From: Paenibacillus mendelii
GTDB lineage: Bacteria > Bacillota > Bacilli > Paenibacillales > Paenibacillaceae
Direction of reading: 5' to 3'
Length of the DNA stretch: 64,000 bases
Assembly (NCBI RefSeq): GCF_024498075.1
Contig: NZ_JANHOF010000002.1
Span: forward strand, 726,431 to 790,430
The notes beneath the pieces are model-generated. The model worked only from the letters and a program-made list of their open reading frames with translations, was not told the origin of the DNA and did not search any database. The first letter of the stretch is position 1; each line of letters opens with the position of its first letter. Position numbers and translations under genes: made by a program. Positions 26,781 through 35,855 of this stretch are shown here, in pieces.

Positions 26781-28643
26781 TTAAATGAGTGTAGTCGCTT
26801 TAATCCGTTTATCCATTTCTTCATGGGCCTGCAGCACTTTAGCAGAAACCGAGACTTCCGGGACGCCTACATTCCACCATGATTCATAGCCGTCCGTATT
26901 CGTGCCGGGGACGACTGGAATTTCGATCAGCGTCGTGACCGTCTCCTGCTTCGCGGCCTCAAGCGCCTGCTTCAACTCTTCCGCCGACTGCACTTTATAT
27001 GCGTTCGCACCCAGACTTCGCGCATGTGCCGAGAAGTCGATCGGCAAATATCCGCCCGTCAGCTGCCCGCTCTCTTCCGAGCGGTAACGGAATTCATTGC
27101 CGAAGCCGTCACTGCCGTGGCCACGCTGCAGGTTATGAATGCACTGGAAGCCATGATTGTTGAATAAGAGAATCGTAATCTTCCGCTTCTCTTGAAGACT
27201 GGTGACCAGCTCGGAATGCATCATCAGATAGCTTCCATCTCCAACGAATGCATACACCTCGCGGTCCGGCTCGGCAATTGCAACTCCGAAGGCTCCTGCA
27301 ACCTCATAGCCCATGCAGGAAAAACCATATTCCATATGATAGGTCTTCAGCTCAACGGATCTCCATACACGATGCAGGTCACCCGGGAGACTACCTGCGG
27401 CACACACAATAACCGAGGAGGGGTCAATGACTTCATTAATGACGCCGATCGCTCGTGTCTGAGCAATCCCAGCCGGATGGTCAAAGGTATACAAACGTTC
27501 CACTTCCCGGTCCCACTGCTCCTTCAGCTGTGAAACATCCTGCTCGTATCCGGATTGGTACCCTGTCTCCGTGAGCAGCTCCTGCAGCGATTTCAACCCT
27601 TCCCTCGCGTCTGACGTAAGGGCGACGCCATTTAATTTATAGGAATCGAAGCCGCTGATGTTGATATTAATAAATTGAACGTCCGGATTCGCGAACGCCG
27701 ACTTTGAGGCTGTCGTAAAGTCAGAATAACGCGTTCCTACCCCTATAATCAGGTCGGCCTCCTTGGCGAGCAGGTTCGCGGCGAGCGTTCCCGTTACACC
27801 GATCGCGCCAACATGGAGCGGATGGTTCCAAGGCATAGCGGACTTGCCTGCCTGCGTCTCCGCAACGGGAATACCGAATGCTTCAGCGAACGAGGCAAGC
27901 TGCTTGGACGCCTCCGAATAGAGAACCCCACCTCCGGCGATAAGGAGCGGCTTGCGTCTGCCGACCATCAGCTCTGCCGCACGGCGAATTGTATCTGCTG
28001 CCGGTGGACGCCGATCGATGTAATGCACGCGTTCTTCGAAGAAGGCAAGCGGGTAATCATAAGCTTCCGCCTGGACGTCTTGAGGAAGGGCCAGCGTGAC
28101 GGCCCCTGTTTCCGCAGGATCGGTCAGCACCCGCATCGCTTGAAGTGCCGCTGTCATGAGCTGTTCCGGGCGAACGATCCGATCCCAGTAGCGGCTTACC
28201 GGCTTGAACGGATCCGTAGCGGAAATCGTATAATCGACGGGCGATTCCAGCTGCTGCAGGACCGGGTCAGGCTGGCGGGAGGCAAAGTTGTCACCAGGCA
28301 GAAGCAGGACCGGGATCCGGTTAACCGTTGCGGTTGCCGCTGCCGTCACCATATTCAAAGCACCGGGACCGATGGACGACGTGCAGGCGTAAATTTGTTT
28401 GCGGTTTGACTGCTTCGCGAAAGCGGTTGCAGCATGAACCATGCCTTGCTCATTCTTGCCTTGGATGTAAGCGAGCGAGCCCGGGCTTCGCTCCAATGCT
28501 TCCCCAATCCCCGTTACGTTGCCATGGCCGAATATACCCATAACACCCTTCACAAACTTTGTTTTCTTTCCGTCCATCGAGATGTACTGGTTATCCAAAA
28601 ACCGAAGCAGGGCTTGAGCCATCGTTAAACGAATGGTATTCAT
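26781..28643 (-). CDS. iolD: 3D-(3,5/4)-trihydroxycyclohexane-1,2-dione hydrolase
   Basis: Thiamine-diphosphate enzyme that opens the inositol ring to give 5-deoxy-glucuronate. It has the three-domain acetolactate-synthase-like plan: a Pyr domain ([24 protein letters not shown]), a middle domain ([17 protein letters not shown]), and a PP domain with the cofactor motif [15 protein letters not shown] ending in NNHG. 620 aa, normal. AAGGAG sits 8 nt before the ATG. It is the first gene of the iol transcript and has two operator copies upstream. Confidence 0.95.
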   Translation of the reverse strand: MNTIRLTMAQALLRFLDNQYISMDGKKTKFVKGVMGIFGHGNVTGIGEALERSPGSLAYIQGKNEQGMVHAATAFAKQSNRKQIYACTSSIGPGALNMVTAAATATVNRIPVLLLPGDNFASRQPDPVLQQLESPVDYTISATDPFKPVSRYWDRIVRPEQLMTAALQAMRVLTDPAETGAVTLALPQDVQAEAYDYPLAFFEERVHYIDRRPPAADTIRRAAELMVGRRKPLLIAGGGVLYSEASKQLASFAEAFGIPVAETQAGKSAMPWNHPLHVGAIGVTGTLAANLLAKEADLIIGVGTRYSDFTTASKSAFANPDVQFININISGFDSYKLNGVALTSDAREGLKSLQELLTETGYQSGYEQDVSQLKEQWDREVERLYTFDHPAGIAQTRAIGVINEVIDPSSVIVCAAGSLPGDLHRVWRSVELKTYHMEYGFSCMGYEVAGAFGVAIAEPDREVYAFVGDGSYLMMHSELVTSLQEKRKITILLFNNHGFQCIHNLQRGHGSDGFGNEFRYRSEESGQLTGGYLPIDFSAHARSLGANAYKVQSAEELKQALEAAKQETVTTLIEIPVVPGTNTDGYESWWNVGVPEVSVSAKVLQAHEEMDKRIKATTLI

Positions 28644-28705
28644 TCAGCAGATTCTCCTTCCGTCCGATAAGTTAGGTTGAGTTGAGTGTTAAGATAAGCA
28701 ATAAG

Positions 28706-28763
28706 GTGAAGCGCTTAACCAATGTGCAAATATATGGCGCTCCAACAAGTGAAGCGCTTAACC
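28706..28763 (-). promoter_or_regulatory. Duplicated LacI-type operator upstream of iolD
   Basis: The 15-mer GTGAAGCGCTTAACC occurs exactly twice, at 28706-28720 and 28749-28763, starts 43 bp apart (about four helix turns). Its core AAGCGCTT is palindromic, as in LacI-family operators. Both copies face iolD, 63 and 106 nt from its ATG. A TTGCAC at the upstream edge of the nearer copy could be a -35 element, so that copy may lie inside the promoter. Confidence 0.75.
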
Positions 28764-28894
28764 TTAGCTTACTATGCCACCTATGAATATGCAATCAGAA
28801 TCTTTCTTATTCATCGGCTTTATTCAGACGGATAAGTGAAATTGTAGTAAGATGGCTTCCCTCACCATTTGCAGCCGGTTTAGGGCAGGAGGGC

Positions 28895-29119
28895 ATGGTG
28901 GCCATTGAATATATCGAGGTGCAGGAGAGCCATCGCGGGAACCGGCTAGGTCAAGCTGCCCTGACCGAAGCAAGCCGGTTAATCCAATCGTACGGATTCC
29001 ATCGTTTCATGCTGTGGACGCAAGACTTACGGATGGATAAACTGGCCGGGCGGACTGGATTTAGAAGAGGACCGACGTTCTTTTGGATCGATTCCATGCT
29101 AGGAGAAGTTGAGACTTAG
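28895..29119 (+). CDS. Truncated GNAT-type acetyltransferase
   Basis: Only 74 aa, carrying the acetyl-CoA-binding motif A of the GNAT fold (EYIEVQESHRGNRLGQAALTEA) and a short C-terminal part (GFHRFMLWTQDL). A full GNAT protein needs about 70 more residues at the N-terminus; none is found in frame. An AGGAGGG lies just 2 nt before the ATG (6 nt before the next codon, GTG). It is probably a remnant or a much reduced protein. Its stop overlaps the stop of the converging transporter gene by 4 nt. Confidence 0.5.
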   Translation: MVAIEYIEVQESHRGNRLGQAALTEASRLIQSYGFHRFMLWTQDLRMDKLAGRTGFRRGPTFFWIDSMLGEVET

Positions 29120-29649
29120 AACAAAATAATACCTGCCAGTCCGGACGCAACAATAATCGTGACCGGATGCATTTTATATTTGATAATCCCAAATAGAGCA
29201 CCCGCACATATAACCAAGGTCGCCAATGTGGACCAGTCCAGCAGCGGTGCGCTTTTTCCCATAAAGCCGAAATGGATCGCGGCATAAGCGATCAGACTTG
29301 CAATAATCGGTCTCAACCCATAGAAGGAGGACTTTACCCATTGGTTGTGATGAATGCGGGACAGGAAGGTTGCGATGATGACAATAATGAAGAAAGATGG
29401 GAATACTACACCTAGCGTGGATATAACCGCCCCAGAGATTCCTCCGATATGATAACCGATCAGTGTCGCACTATTCGTCGCAATGGGTCCGGGCGCCATG
29501 CCGGCTAAGGCTACGATCTCTTGAAACTCCGGTATGGACATCCAGTTATGCGATTCCACCTCATATTGGATCAAAGTAATGGCAGCATAACCGCCGCCAA
29601 AGGAACTAAATCCGATCTTCAGGAAGGCAATGAACAGCTCCCATAACAT
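29116..29649 (-). CDS. CHR-family transporter, second half
   Basis: Short-chain chromate-type transporter, 177 aa, with five or six helices and the family motifs FLKIGFSSFGGGYAAI and GMAPGPIATNSATLIG. It pairs with the gene 18 nt upstream; two short CHR proteins usually work together as one transporter. The ligand may be chromate or sulfate but is not proven for this subgroup. Confidence 0.85.
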   Translation of the reverse strand: MLWELFIAFLKIGFSSFGGGYAAITLIQYEVESHNWMSIPEFQEIVALAGMAPGPIATNSATLIGYHIGGISGAVISTLGVVFPSFFIIVIIATFLSRIHHNQWVKSSFYGLRPIIASLIAYAAIHFGFMGKSAPLLDWSTLATLVICAGALFGIIKYKMHPVTIIVASGLAGIILF

Positions 29650-29667
29650 GATAAATAGCCCCTCCCT

Positions 29668-30300
29668 CTAAATGTAATATTCCGGATACACAATCTCTTC
29701 CTTGGATCGACGCGGCTGCTTCTCCGTAAATACTTTGATGCCAAGCAGCATCTTAATTCGCACAAGTATGATGCCGATGAATAGACCCGAGACGATCGCA
29801 ATGATCGGATTAATTTCGGTCAACAGCAGCACGGCGAGCGCGCTCAATGCGATCGTGACCGTTGTTTTGTCGAAAACCGAGGATTTTGCCATCTTATATG
29901 CGGCTATGAGGATCAGAGCGATAATCGCTCCGTGAATTCCTTTGAGAGCTGCTTCAAGCTTCGGATTATCCCCGAATTGGACATAGAAGAAGCTTAGTAT
30001 AAACACAATCAGGAAGGTGGGCAGCGTAATACCGATAATCGCAGCGATCGCACCCCCGATTCCTCCGAGCCGGTGTCCGATAAAAGCCGATGCATTCACG
30101 CCCACCCCTCCCGGGGCCGAGCCTGCAATCGAGATCAAATCGCTCATTTCCTGCTTGTCAATCCACTTGCGCTTGGTCACAGTTTCCCGCTCGATAAGCG
30201 GAATCATTGCATAGCCGCCCCCGAAGGTGGCAGGTCCGATACGAAAAAAAGTCCAAAATAATTGGAGAAGAATCTGTAGTCTGTTCGTTGTTGTTGGCAT
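29668..30300 (-). CDS. CHR-family transporter, first half
   Basis: 210 aa membrane protein with FFRIGPATFGGGYAMIPLI and GSAPGGVGVNASAFIGHRLGG, the paired CHR motifs in the short-chain form. Ends in a charged tail (KQPRRSKEEIVYPEYYI). It is the first gene of the pair; GGGGAGGAG precedes the ATG by 9 nt. The two genes are divergent from the ROK regulator with about 275 nt between. Confidence 0.85.
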   Translation of the reverse strand: MPTTTNRLQILLQLFWTFFRIGPATFGGGYAMIPLIERETVTKRKWIDKQEMSDLISIAGSAPGGVGVNASAFIGHRLGGIGGAIAAIIGITLPTFLIVFILSFFYVQFGDNPKLEAALKGIHGAIIALILIAAYKMAKSSVFDKTTVTIALSALAVLLLTEINPIIAIVSGLFIGIILVRIKMLLGIKVFTEKQPRRSKEEIVYPEYYI

Positions 30301-30498
30301 GCTGTTGTTCTCCTCCCCTTGTCTGCTCTTCTTATTATACCACCTTTATTTCATTTTGGATAAAAGTATTCGAAAAATGGATTATAAATTTTGTTTATGA
30401 CTGTTTTATGCCAGAATTATATTCATAAAACCAATTAATTCAACAAATTCCGATATTTAAAACCCAAATCGAATTAAAGTATCTTAGCGCTCATGTTT

Positions 30499-30528
30499 CT
30501 GGCAATGAAATACGTACTAGAGTATAAT
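30499..30528 (+). promoter_or_regulatory. Probable sigma-A promoter of the ROK gene
   Basis: CTGGCA (30499-30504) and a perfect TATAAT (30523-30528) with an 18-bp spacer, 48 nt before the ATG of the ROK regulator gene. Confidence 0.55.
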
Positions 30529-30575
30529 GTAACAATATTTCCTATCTGATTTTGTTGGACAAACGAGGTTATCGC

Positions 30576-31772
30576 ATGGAAAAACGAACGAAATCCATTC
30601 CAACGCCCAAGAGGCTTCTATACGATCGTATTGCGGAACAGGGCATAGTCTCCAAAGCGGAGTTATTGTCCGCCTTTTCCATGACCAGCAGCACGCTTAC
30701 GCGCGTGTTAGACGAAATGTTGTCGGAGCAGCTTCTGCTGGAGTCCGGCCTCGGACATTCCAGCGGCGGAAGAAGACCGATTCTCTATCAAATTAATCCG
30801 ACGTACGGATATATCTTCGGGCTGGAGATTTCAAGACTTTACTCCTCCCTGGGCTTGTTCGATATGCAGATGAACCCCCGCTCCTTCACGCGCTGGCAGA
30901 TGGATGAAGCGATGACGCCGGATTTGTTTATTGATCATGTGAACAGCAATATGAAAGCCTTCCTGCGGGACCATCATATCGATCGGGAACAAGTGTTGGG
31001 GGTCGGTATTGGAGCGGTGGGACCGCTTAATCGAGATAAAGGCATCATTATGAAGCCGCTTCATTTTCCGGCTAACGGCTGGACGGATCTTCCGATCTGC
31101 GAGCTGATGGAAGCAAGAACGGGCTTCAACGCCTATTTGGAGAATGGCGCGAATACCGCGCTTATCGGGGAGCAATGGGCGCATCGGCAAGAGAACGTTC
31201 AGCACATGCTCTACGTGCATGCCGGCGCCGGACTTCGGTCTGCCATGATGTCACAAGGCCAGATCGTTCATGGAACGGTTGACATGGAAGGCTCCATCGG
31301 CCAGATGATCATCCAGACAGACGGCCCAAGGCTGCAGGATTACGGCAATTACGGGGCTCTTGAGGCCTATGCATCCGTACAAGCCTTGGAGAAGCAGGCA
31401 CGCTCGCAGTTGAAGCGGGGCAGAGCCGATCTTCCGGACTATTTGCAGGTGCCGCCGGAGCATCTCAATTTCGGCCTTCTTGTCAAAGCATTGGCGCAAG
31501 ATGATCCCTTCGCGAGAGAGCTGTTCATTCAGTCTGCCACCTATTTCGGGATCGGGCTCGCCAATCTGATCAATGTCTTTCATCCCGAGAAAATCATTAT
31601 CGGCGGCGCTTTAATCAATCACGATATTTATTACCAAACCGCCATCGAGGTTGCACAGAAAAATACCTATTATGCATCTGAATATCACCCTGTCTTCTCT
31701 AAAGGGGAGCTGAAGGAGGATGCCGTTGCGACCGGCGCCGCCATCATGGTTTGGAAGGGTTTGAACCTGTAA
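30576..31772 (+). CDS. ROK-family transcriptional repressor (NagC/XylR type)
   Basis: N-terminal winged helix-turn-helix (IAEQGIVSKAELLSAFSMTSSTLTR, given here in part; residues 21-45) followed by a ROK sugar-kinase-like domain (ILGVGIGAVGP-like segment at LGVGIGAVGPLNRD, ENGANTALIGE, AGAGLRSAM, and HPEKIIIGGALI). The zinc-binding Cys cluster common in ROK kinases is absent. The ATG at 30576 follows a GAGG. 398 aa. It converges on ugpQ; whether it controls the ugp cluster or the transporter genes on its left is not shown. Confidence 0.88.
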   Translation: MEKRTKSIPTPKRLLYDRIAEQGIVSKAELLSAFSMTSSTLTRVLDEMLSEQLLLESGLGHSSGGRRPILYQINPTYGYIFGLEISRLYSSLGLFDMQMNPRSFTRWQMDEAMTPDLFIDHVNSNMKAFLRDHHIDREQVLGVGIGAVGPLNRDKGIIMKPLHFPANGWTDLPICELMEARTGFNAYLENGANTALIGEQWAHRQENVQHMLYVHAGAGLRSAMMSQGQIVHGTVDMEGSIGQMIIQTDGPRLQDYGNYGALEAYASVQALEKQARSQLKRGRADLPDYLQVPPEHLNFGLLVKALAQDDPFARELFIQSATYFGIGLANLINVFHPEKIIIGGALINHDIYYQTAIEVAQKNTYYASEYHPVFSKGELKEDAVATGAAIMVWKGLNL

Positions 31773-31847
31773 GAAACCTCTACCTCCCATCAACTTTATC
31801 AATCACTTCTCTCAGAAATCACTCCATTGAACAGTCAAAACAAAAAA

Positions 31848-31871
31848 AGCCCACGAATTGCATCGTGGGCT
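31848..31871 (-). terminator. Terminator of the ugp cluster
   Basis: A 9-bp stem (31848-31856 with 31863-31871), 6-nt loop, followed on the minus strand by seven T residues; about 100 nt past the ugpQ stop and also downstream of the converging ROK gene. Confidence 0.75.
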
Positions 31872-31969
31872 TGATGGATACTATGCTGAACATAACGCGA
31901 CCTCTTCATGTCCGTCTGCAGAGAGCATCCCCTTGATTCTCCAGGTATAACTGCATCCCTCTGACAAAA

Positions 31970-32695
31970 CTATGGACGTTTTAATTCCGGATGCGTGCGG
32001 TAAAACTGTGCCCAGCGCTCCAGCTCATTGGTCGTAATGAGCGTCGTCGGGTACTTCTTCGCGATGATCTCCATATCGGCCAGCGAATCTACCGGCCAAG
32101 GGCCGACCTCAATCCCATGCTCGATAATCATGCCTGCATACTCCTCCGTCATCATTTTCATCGGCACACCCAGCAGCTCGCATCTGTATGCCTTCATCCA
32201 CGGGAACACATACGGCAGGCTGTTGCTCGTTGTAATCCCTAACCTGACATCCGGGCTCAAGGCTCTTAGCCGTTGTATGCAGAAATGGTCAAAGCTGATG
32301 ATGATCGATTGCTCGAAGGTATCGGTTTGCTTCAGAATATCGAGCGCTTTCTGCTCCAGTCCCGGATACAGATCGCCCGCCTGCTTCAGCTCCACCATCA
32401 CATTCAACTTACCGCGCAGCAGCTTCATCGTTTCTTCCAGCGTCGGAATGGTCTCATGATCGCGAATCTTCATCCGCTTCAGCTCGGCTAACGTATAATC
32501 CTTCACATTCCCCCGATGATCACTCATCCGGTCGACCGTATAATCATGAATGACAACCGGCACACCATCCTTGCTTAGCTGCACATCTAGCTCGACGTAG
32601 GTGTAGCCCAGATCCACAGCCGCTTGGAACGATGATAACGTATTCTCCGGGTATTTCACCGGGTACCCGCGATGGGCAATTCCTCTAATCTGCAT
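31970..32695 (-). CDS. ugpQ: Glycerophosphodiester phosphodiesterase
   Basis: 241 aa cytosolic enzyme that hydrolyses glycerophosphodiesters to glycerol-3-phosphate and an alcohol. GDPD motifs: the catalytic AHRGYP, ENTLSSFQ, ELDVQLSKDGVPVVIHD (two acidic metal ligands and the second His), and ELKQAGDLYPG. AAAGGAG precedes the ATG. It is the last gene of the ugp cluster, 72 nt after the binding protein gene; the combination supports glycerophosphodiester uptake. Confidence 0.92.
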   Translation of the reverse strand: MQIRGIAHRGYPVKYPENTLSSFQAAVDLGYTYVELDVQLSKDGVPVVIHDYTVDRMSDHRGNVKDYTLAELKRMKIRDHETIPTLEETMKLLRGKLNVMVELKQAGDLYPGLEQKALDILKQTDTFEQSIIISFDHFCIQRLRALSPDVRLGITTSNSLPYVFPWMKAYRCELLGVPMKMMTEEYAGMIIEHGIEVGPWPVDSLADMEIIAKKYPTTLITTNELERWAQFYRTHPELKRP

Positions 32696-32767
32696 ACGAG
32701 TTAGCTCCTTTGCCGTTCATGGCTTGATTGAAACGATTGTTCTTGACTGGTTCTGCATGAAGCCGCC

Positions 32768-34075
32768 CTATTCCTGCATTAATTTCTCTGCTTCCTTCTT
32801 GAACGAATCCAATGTTGAACGGATATCGGCGTTGTCGTACATGATCGCTTCCGTCGCTTTCAGGAAGATTTGGTCGACCGCTGCGAATGCCGCATCGTTA
32901 TTCGTATCGAGCGCATGCTCCAATTGCTCGTAGGCCACCTTACGCGCCGGCACCTTCTCCCACTGGGCTTTCATTTCGGCCGACTCCGCCATTTTCTTCG
33001 TGAACGGCACATAGCCCGAATCGAGGATGAACTGCTGGCCGCCCTTCGGATCATTGAATACCCAGTTCATGAAATCCCAGGCCGCTTCTTTATTCTTGGA
33101 GCTCTCGAACATCACTAAATTCGCTCCGCCTGTCGGCGAGGAATACTGATCCTTCATCGGCAAATATGCCGTCACATAGTCGAAATCCACCACGCCTGCA
33201 TGGCGGCCGATAACCCCGGTCGATTCCATCATCATCCCGATCTGCCCGCTTGCGAACATCGAATTGACGATGTTACCGCTATCTTGGGCCGGCGGGTAGT
33301 ACAGCGCGCCAGTACTCTGCATTTTCTTCAAAAACTCAAACGTCTGGACGCCTTCCTCATCAAAGCCCATTCCGGTTCCTTCTGCATGAAAGAACGCACC
33401 CTTCAGCTGTTGAATCATCGCGATCGGATACCAGCTAGCATACGGCATCGAGTAGCCGTAACGCTTGAATTCGCCGTTCTCCTTCACCACGAGAGCATTC
33501 GCTACGGCCTCCAGCTCATCCCAAGTTGCAGGCACCTTCAAGTTCTTCTCATCGAGCAGCGTTTTATTAATGTGGAGCAGCGGTGTGGAACGATTGAACG
33601 GCAGCGCATTCAGCTGTCCGTTGAATTTCACATTCTCCAGCAGGCCGGGCAAGAAGTCCTCCTCGCTCATCCCCGTGCTCTCCAGCAGCGGGTAGAAGTC
33701 CGCAAGCACCTCTGCTTCTGCAAGCAATGGGACAAACGCGCGCTCCAGCATCGAGATGTCCGGCGCTGTGTTCGCCGGTACCGCTTGCTGCAGCTTCGTC
33801 AGCGTTTCCTGGTAGCTTCCTTGGAACGTGCCAACGACCTCTACATTGTCTTGCGACTCGTTGTAGGCCTTAATCATTTTGTCGATATACTCACCGTTAT
33901 TACCGCCCATAGAATGCCAGAACTGAATCTTCGTCTTGCCTGTTTTCCCTTCACCGCCACTTGCACCCGCTGCGGGCTGGTCATTAGCAGGCTGGTTATT
34001 ATTGGTTGAGCAGCCCATTACCAAACCGAGCAGCATCACCATGACTAGCATTGACCCTACCACGCTCTTCTTCAC
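32768..34075 (-). CDS. ugpB: Solute-binding lipoprotein, probable UgpB
   Basis: 435 aa binding protein of the sn-glycerol-3-phosphate type. Signal peptide VKKSVVGSMLVMVMLLG with lipobox LVMGC; mature part begins KIQFWHSMGGNNGEYIDKM, the WHSM motif seen in UgpB-like proteins, with NRSTPLLHINKTLL and WPY-like Trp-rich hinge parts. The start is taken as the GTG at 34075, because GGAGGGG is 7 nt upstream and the signal sequence begins there, rather than the ATG at 34105. The substrate call leans on the neighbouring ugpQ. Confidence 0.82.
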   Translation of the reverse strand: MKKSVVGSMLVMVMLLGLVMGCSTNNNQPANDQPAAGASGGEGKTGKTKIQFWHSMGGNNGEYIDKMIKAYNESQDNVEVVGTFQGSYQETLTKLQQAVPANTAPDISMLERAFVPLLAEAEVLADFYPLLESTGMSEEDFLPGLLENVKFNGQLNALPFNRSTPLLHINKTLLDEKNLKVPATWDELEAVANALVVKENGEFKRYGYSMPYASWYPIAMIQQLKGAFFHAEGTGMGFDEEGVQTFEFLKKMQSTGALYYPPAQDSGNIVNSMFASGQIGMMMESTGVIGRHAGVVDFDYVTAYLPMKDQYSSPTGGANLVMFESSKNKEAAWDFMNWVFNDPKGGQQFILDSGYVPFTKKMAESAEMKAQWEKVPARKVAYEQLEHALDTNNDAAFAAVDQIFLKATEAIMYDNADIRSTLDSFKKEAEKLMQE

Positions 34076-34117
34076 ACGTAACCCCTCCATCATGTTTTTT
34101 ATCATTCAAGGAATTCA

Positions 34118-34948
34118 TTATTTGATTCCTGAATAAACGAATGCTTTGACAATTTGCTTCGAGCTGAACAGATACGCCAGCAGGATCGGCAGGACAAGCA
34201 CGACGTTGCCCGCCATAATAATGTTCCAATTGCTGATGCCCTCGGTCTCCCGCAGCATCGCGATCCCGATCGTGAGCGGCCGCACATTCATCGAATCGGT
34301 CATGACCAGCGGCCAGAAATAATCGTTCCAGTGGCTGACGAAGCTGAACAAGCCAATCGTCGCAAGGGCCGGCACCGACATCGGCACCATAATTTTCAGC
34401 ATGATCTTAAACTCGCTCGCATTGTCCAGCCGCGCCGACTCGATGATTTCCGTCGGTACCTGCATAAAGTATTGGCGCAGCAGGAAGATCCCGAAGGCAT
34501 TCGCGGCAAACGGCAAAATCTGCGGCAGCAGCGTGTGGATGATCCCCCAGTCCGCCAGCATCAAATAAACCGGGATAAACGTGACCTGCCCAGGAATCAT
34601 GAAAGCGAGCAGCACCAGCGCGAACAGCAGGGGCTGCCCCTTGAACTTATACTTCGCAAAGGCATAGGCGGCCGGTATCATGATGACCATCTGGAGGATG
34701 ATAATGCTGACCGTAACAATGACCGAGTTGATGGTATAGGTAACAAAGGGGCCGGACTGCATCGCTGTCACAAAATTGCTCCATTGCGGCATGGCCGGCA
34801 GCAGCCTCGGCGGAAATACCATCGTTTCCGGAAAGGTCTTCAGCGCCGTCATAATCATCCACAGAAATGGGAATATAAAGATCAGCAGCACAACGCCTTT
34901 TAGCGTATAACTGGTTCCAGATTGGATTAAACGCCATTTCGAATGCAT
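34118..34948 (-). CDS. ugpE: ABC permease, probable UgpE
   Basis: 276 aa, six helices, EAA loop (EIIESARLDNASEFKIMLKIMVPMSVPALATI, residues about 175-206) and the family N-terminal FPFLWMIMTALKTFPET. The C-terminal SKQIVKAFVYSGIK is typical. AAGGAAGG lies before the ATG. It lies between ugpA and ugpB. Confidence 0.88.
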   Translation of the reverse strand: MHSKWRLIQSGTSYTLKGVVLLIFIFPFLWMIMTALKTFPETMVFPPRLLPAMPQWSNFVTAMQSGPFVTYTINSVIVTVSIIILQMVIMIPAAYAFAKYKFKGQPLLFALVLLAFMIPGQVTFIPVYLMLADWGIIHTLLPQILPFAANAFGIFLLRQYFMQVPTEIIESARLDNASEFKIMLKIMVPMSVPALATIGLFSFVSHWNDYFWPLVMTDSMNVRPLTIGIAMLRETEGISNWNIIMAGNVVLVLPILLAYLFSSKQIVKAFVYSGIK

Positions 34949-34970
34949 CGTTTCCTTCCTTTCTTCACTT

Positions 34971-35855
34971 TTATTGATAATGAATTTTCTTCGAGAGCAT
35001 ACGGAAGTAGACGAAGGTCAATATGGCGATAATCACCATCAGCACAATCCCCGTTGCAGAGGCATAGCCCAAATTGTTGGAGCGGTATTCATAGATGTGA
35101 TACACCAGGGTCGAGGTCGAGTTGTTCGGCCCGCCTCCGGTCATAATCCGCACCGTATCGAAAACCTTAAAGGAACCAATCGTCATAATTATCAAAATGA
35201 AAAATAATTGCGGTGAGATCATCGGCAGCGTAATCTTGTAAAAGGTTTTAAACCGGCTCGCATTGTCCAGCGCTGCCGCCTCATAAATCGTCGGCGGCAC
35301 GCTTTTCAGCGCAGCTAGAATAATCAAGGCGTAGTAGCCGACGCCATGCCAGATCGATACCAGAATGACCGACATCATCGACGTGCTGGAGCTTTGCAGC
35401 CATTTGGACGGCGGCAAGCCAACTAACTTTAAGAGAAAGTTCAGAATCCCGTGATTCGGATCCATCAGCAGCATCCAGACCAGGGCGATCGAGACGATCG
35501 AAATAATATGCGGGGTAAAGATGCCCGCTTGCAGCAGGGCGTTAATCTTCTTCCCCTTCTTCTGGTTGATCCATAGCGCCAATAACAAGGCGATCAGCAT
35601 CGTCAGGGACACCGTTGCGATTGTGTACCAGACCGTGTTCGTTAAGGCGGTGTAGAATTCATCCTTGGCAAACAGCTGCTCGTAGTTGTCGACGCCCACA
35701 AACTTGCTCTTCGCCTTGTTCAGAAGGTTGTATTTGTAGAAGCTCAGCTTCAGCAGGTAGAACACCGGATAGATCACGAAGCATAGAATCGCCAGCATCG
35801 CCGGCAGGATCATGACATAGGGACGCAGTGTTTCCCAGATTTTTCTCCTATTCAT
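34971..35855 (-). CDS. ugpA: ABC permease, probable UgpA
   Basis: 294 aa with six helices and the EAA loop (IYEAAALDNASRFKTFYKITLPM). N-terminal RPYVMILPAMLAILCFVIYPV is the usual first helix of this permease type. Its start overlaps the 3' end of ugpC by 8 nt, so translation is coupled. Confidence 0.88.
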   Translation of the reverse strand: MNRRKIWETLRPYVMILPAMLAILCFVIYPVFYLLKLSFYKYNLLNKAKSKFVGVDNYEQLFAKDEFYTALTNTVWYTIATVSLTMLIALLLALWINQKKGKKINALLQAGIFTPHIISIVSIALVWMLLMDPNHGILNFLLKLVGLPPSKWLQSSSTSMMSVILVSIWHGVGYYALIILAALKSVPPTIYEAAALDNASRFKTFYKITLPMISPQLFFILIIMTIGSFKVFDTVRIMTGGGPNNSTSTLVYHIYEYRSNNLGYASATGIVLMVIIAILTFVYFRMLSKKIHYQ

